A stretch of 16,798 nucleotides of DNA from Thermomicrobiales bacterium. GTDB lineage: Bacteria; Chloroflexota; Chloroflexia; Thermomicrobiales; UBA6265. The notes under the pieces are model-generated. The model did not search any database, was not told the DNA's origin, and worked only from the letters and a program-made list of their open reading frames with translations. Positions within the stretch are counted from its first letter, which is position 1. Each line of letters opens with the position of its first letter. Shown here piece by piece: positions 13,510 to 16,798 of this stretch. The translations under genes were made by a program, and so were the position numbers. The stretch covers positions 1 to 16,798 of the forward strand of contig JADLCW010000139.1 in NCBI GenBank assembly GCA_020847015.1, written 5' to 3'.

Positions 13510-14616
13510 CTAGATCGCCTTGAACTTGCCCGCGCCGCCGGTCGCTTCTTCGGCGCCGGAACCGGGGTAAAGATGGCAGGCTACATAGTGGCCGTTGCCC
13601 TGGTGGGCGAAGATCGGGTCGACTTGGCGACAGACCTCCATTGCGTACGGGCAGCGGGTGTGGAAGTGGCAGCCGGACGGCGGATTGATGGGGCTGGGCA
13701 CGTCGCCGGCGAGAATGATCCGCTCGCGCCGCTTTTCGATGACCGGGTCGGGAATGGGCACCGCTGAAAGAAGCGCCTTGGTGTACGGGTGCAGCGGATC
13801 GGAGTAGAGTTCGTTGCGTTCGGCCATCTCCACGATTTTGCCGAGATACATTACCGCGACGCGATCGGAGATGTGCTTGACGACCGACAGGTCGTGCGCG
13901 ATGAACAGATAGGTGAGTCCGAACTTCTCCTGCAAATCTTCCAGCAGGTTGACGATCTGGGCCTGAATCGACACGTCCAGCGCCGAAACGGGCTCGTCGG
14001 CGACGATGAAGTCCGGGCTGGCCGCCAGAGCGCGGGCAATGCCGACACGCTGACGCTGGCCGCCAGAGAACTCGTGCGGGTACCGGTTGGCGAAGTAGGG
14101 GTTGAGCCCGACCGTCTCCAGCAGCTCCTGCACGCGCTGGGTTCGCTCGCTCTTGCTCACCAGCTTATGGATCTGCATCGGCTCAGCGATGATGTTGCCG
14201 ACCGTCATGCGCGGGTTCAGCGAGGCGTACGGATCCTGAAAGATCATTTGCAAATGGCGGCGCATCTTGCGCATGTCGCCGCCGTTGAGCTTGGTGAGAT
14301 CCTTGCCCTGAAACACGACCTCGCCGGACGTGGGCTTGTACAACTGCAGGATGGCCCGTCCGGTGGTTGACTTGCCGCATCCCGACTCGCCCACGAGACC
14401 GAGGGTTTCGCCCTTCTTGACGTTGAAGCTGACGCCGTCGACGGCCTGGACCGCGCCGACCTTACGCTGAAAAATGATGCCCCGCGTGAGCGGAAAGTGC
14501 ATCACCAGATTGCGAACGTCGAGCAAGGCGTCGCCGCCGCCGTTCGGTTCCGGCTGCACGTGCCGGTCGATGGTGGGCTGACCCGCAGGCTTGGGGGTCC
14601 GGGCGCTGGTTTGCAT
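13510..14616 (-). CDS. Oligopeptide/dipeptide ABC transporter ATP-binding protein (OppF/DppF type)
   Basis: The protein is 368 aa, a cytoplasmic ATPase of a peptide or nickel importer. Walker A is GESGCGKS (76-83), the Q-loop is in IFQDPYASLNPR, the signature is SGGQRQR (184-190), Walker B is FIVADEP (203-209) and the switch histidine is in IAHDLSVV. The C-terminal Opp/Dpp extension carries CHFHTRCPYAMEVC and a later Cys in YVACHLY. In some relatives this pattern binds a [4Fe-4S] cluster. The ATG at 14616 has GGAGG 9 nt upstream. It pairs with the OppD-type gene 28 nt upstream. No permease or binding-protein genes are in the window. Confidence 0.93.
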   Translation of the reverse strand: MQTSARTPKPAGQPTIDRHVQPEPNGGGDALLDVRNLVMHFPLTRGIIFQRKVGAVQAVDGVSFNVKKGETLGLVGESGCGKSTTGRAILQLYKPTSGEVVFQGKDLTKLNGGDMRKMRRHLQMIFQDPYASLNPRMTVGNIIAEPMQIHKLVSKSERTQRVQELLETVGLNPYFANRYPHEFSGGQRQRVGIARALAASPDFIVADEPVSALDVSIQAQIVNLLEDLQEKFGLTYLFIAHDLSVVKHISDRVAVMYLGKIVEMAERNELYSDPLHPYTKALLSAVPIPDPVIEKRRERIILAGDVPSPINPPSGCHFHTRCPYAMEVCRQVDPIFAHQGNGHYVACHLYPGSGAEEATGGAGKFKAI

Positions 14617-14644
14617 GGGAACGTGCCTCCGCTCCGACGGCGTA

Positions 14645-15820
<1,176 letters not shown>

Positions 15821-15994
15821 CCTGGCTCCTCTCTTGCGGCCGGACCCTGCTTTGGGCGCCCGCCCGACATCGGCGTTGGGTCGAGCTCCCGGGTCGCGCC
15901 GAGTTGCCGCGGCTCCGGAACGATAGCGCCAACCACGCGGGTTGTCGCCATGACAGCAAAATCTTGCTAAATCAGCGGAACTGCTTGCGGCCGG

Positions 15995-16023
15995 AGCATA
16001 GCACACGCGTTTTCCACCCTCAA
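15995..16023 (-). promoter_or_regulatory. Sigma-70 promoter of the oppD-oppF-protease-scpAB operon
   Basis: On the minus strand, TTGAGG (16018-16023), a 17-bp spacer and TATGCT (15995-16000), with TG one base before the -10 (extended -10). The predicted start is near 15988, leaving a leader of about 168 nt before the oppD ATG. No strong leader structure was seen. Confidence 0.7.
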
Positions 16024-16030
16024 CAGACGC

Positions 16031-16051
16031 CGCGCCAAAATCGGGGGCGCG
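16031..16051 (-). terminator. Possible terminator after the HpcH/HpaI aldolase gene
   Basis: CGCGCC (16031-16036) pairs with GGCGCG (16046-16051). The loop on the minus strand ends in TTTT. It starts 11 nt beyond the aldolase stop and lies just upstream of the oppD -35 element, so it could insulate the two units. Confidence 0.4.
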
Positions 16052-16061
16052 ACCATGGAGG

Positions 16062-16798
16062 TCAATCGCGCACGCCAGCCAGGAGTTCGCGCGAGGAGCG
16101 CGCGAGCAAGGTCGGCGCGTTCGCTACGAGCAGCCGGAACCCTTGCGCCATGCGGGCCTTGGTTCCCGCCACATCGCCCGCCACCGTGCCGAGCGCGACT
16201 CCATATCGCTGCGCCGCCGCGCAGACTTCATCGATGACCTCATCGACTTTCGGATGGTTTGGCTGCCCGGGGTAGCCCATCGACTGTGCGAGATCGGTCG
16301 GGCCGACGAAGAGCACATCGAGACCGGGTAGCGCCAACATGGCCTCCAGTTCCGGCAGGGAGTCGATGTGCTCGAACTGAACCATGGCCAGCACGCGGTC
16401 GTTGATCTGCGGCACCAGATCGGCCATCGGGGCGCCCAACCCGTAGTCGAAGGTGCGGCCGCCGGCGAGACCACGGCGGCCGTCCGGAGCGTAGCGCATC
16501 GCGGCCAGCGCCCGCTCAGCATCGGCGGCGGTTGTCGTCTGGGGGATCAGCACGCCAGAGACGCCGAGGTCGAGATACTTGAGTATCACTTGCCGTTCGT
16601 TCTGCCCGACGCGGGCCATCACCTGCATCCCGCGCGCCTCACCGGCCAGAATCATCGGGTAGGCGTCCTCCGGAGCGATCCGGCCATGCTCGCCGTCGAG
16701 GAGCGCGAAGTCGAAACCGGAGAGCGCCAGAACCTCGACGATCTCCGGCGAGGGCATGGGGATAAACACTCCGAATACGGCGCCGCCAGCGCGCAATC
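16062..16798 (-). CDS. HpcH/HpaI-family aldolase (5' truncated by the window)
   Basis: At least 245 residues are visible, close to the usual 250-270, so only a few N-terminal residues are missing. The frame is open to the window edge; the TTG at 16796 is probably an internal leucine. These class II, metal-dependent aldolases cleave 2-keto-3-deoxy acids to pyruvate and an aldehyde. Motifs seen are the catalytic-base segment LLDGEHGRI, the Arg of MARVGQNE, the metal-binding Glu of QFEHIDSLPELEA and Asp of FVGPTDLAQSMGYPG. The substrate cannot be told from sequence; sugar-acid and aromatic-degradation branches are both possible. Confidence 0.9.
   Translation of the reverse strand, partial: LRAGGAVFGVFIPMPSPEIVEVLALSGFDFALLDGEHGRIAPEDAYPMILAGEARGMQVMARVGQNERQVILKYLDLGVSGVLIPQTTTAADAERALAAMRYAPDGRRGLAGGRTFDYGLGAPMADLVPQINDRVLAMVQFEHIDSLPELEAMLALPGLDVLFVGPTDLAQSMGYPGQPNHPKVDEVIDEVCAAAQRYGVALGTVAGDVAGTKARMAQGFRLLVANAPTLLARSSRELLAGVRD

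Noticed and set aside
13789..14370. 193-codon + strand ORF opposite oppF
   Set aside because: It is a shadow frame of the ABC ATPase gene with no domain signal.
15821..16006. N-terminal extension of the OppD-type ATPase
   Set aside because: It would start inside the predicted sigma-70 promoter, upstream of the transcription start.

Overview
The window is high-GC bacterial chromosome, densely coding on both strands. It holds a diderm-unspecific core set: tyrA, scpA/scpB, an Rrf2 regulator with a cysteine desulfurase, sigma-54 and peptide ABC ATPases. Added to these are a trypsin-like protease carrying a dockerin-like calcium loop and a bacterial eRF1-like (baeRF) protein. This mix, and the style of the decayed secreted-protein domains, resembles Chloroflexota of the Thermomicrobia/Sphaerobacter type. 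That placement is an inference from family style and was not tested.

Layout. (1) 1-132: 3' end of an unrecognised + strand gene, ending in a hairpin. (2) 183-2508, minus: a secreted S1C (HtrA/trypsin-like) protease. Its catalytic ORF is intact (1411-2508), but about 1.2 kb of C-terminal coding sequence downstream is readable only across frameshifts and stop codons. It ends at what looks like the ancestral stop codon at 183-185. (3) 2691-4336, minus: prephenate dehydrogenase (tyrA) behind a membrane-anchored SH3b protein. (4) 4523-6140, plus: a small charged protein and a baeRF protein, preceded by a sequence resembling a sigma-54 promoter. (5) 6194-7681, minus: rpoN, with a zinc-ribbon-like insertion. 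(6) 7974-9128, plus: a site-2 protease with a C-terminal CBS-like region. The intergenic region it shares with rpoN holds two opposed sigma-54-like -24/-12 elements. (7) 9212-10941, plus: an IscR-like regulator and a cysteine desulfurase behind a clear sigma-70 promoter. (8) 10942-11362: a gene-poor, AT-richer gap. (9) 11363-15820, minus: a probable operon oppD-oppF-site-2 protease-scpA-scpB from a sigma-70 promoter at 15995-16023. (10) 16062-16798, minus: an HpcH/HpaI-type aldolase cut by the window edge.

How the genes work together. The main regulatory suggestion is a small sigma-54 circuit: rpoN, the neighbouring site-2 protease and the small-protein/baeRF pair each have a promoter-like element fitting TGGCACG-N4-TTGCW with correct GG-to-GC spacing. 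No enhancer-binding activator is encoded here. The main evolutionary observation is the decaying multidomain tail of the S1C protease. No CRISPR array, tRNA, rRNA, insertion sequence or phage gene was seen.
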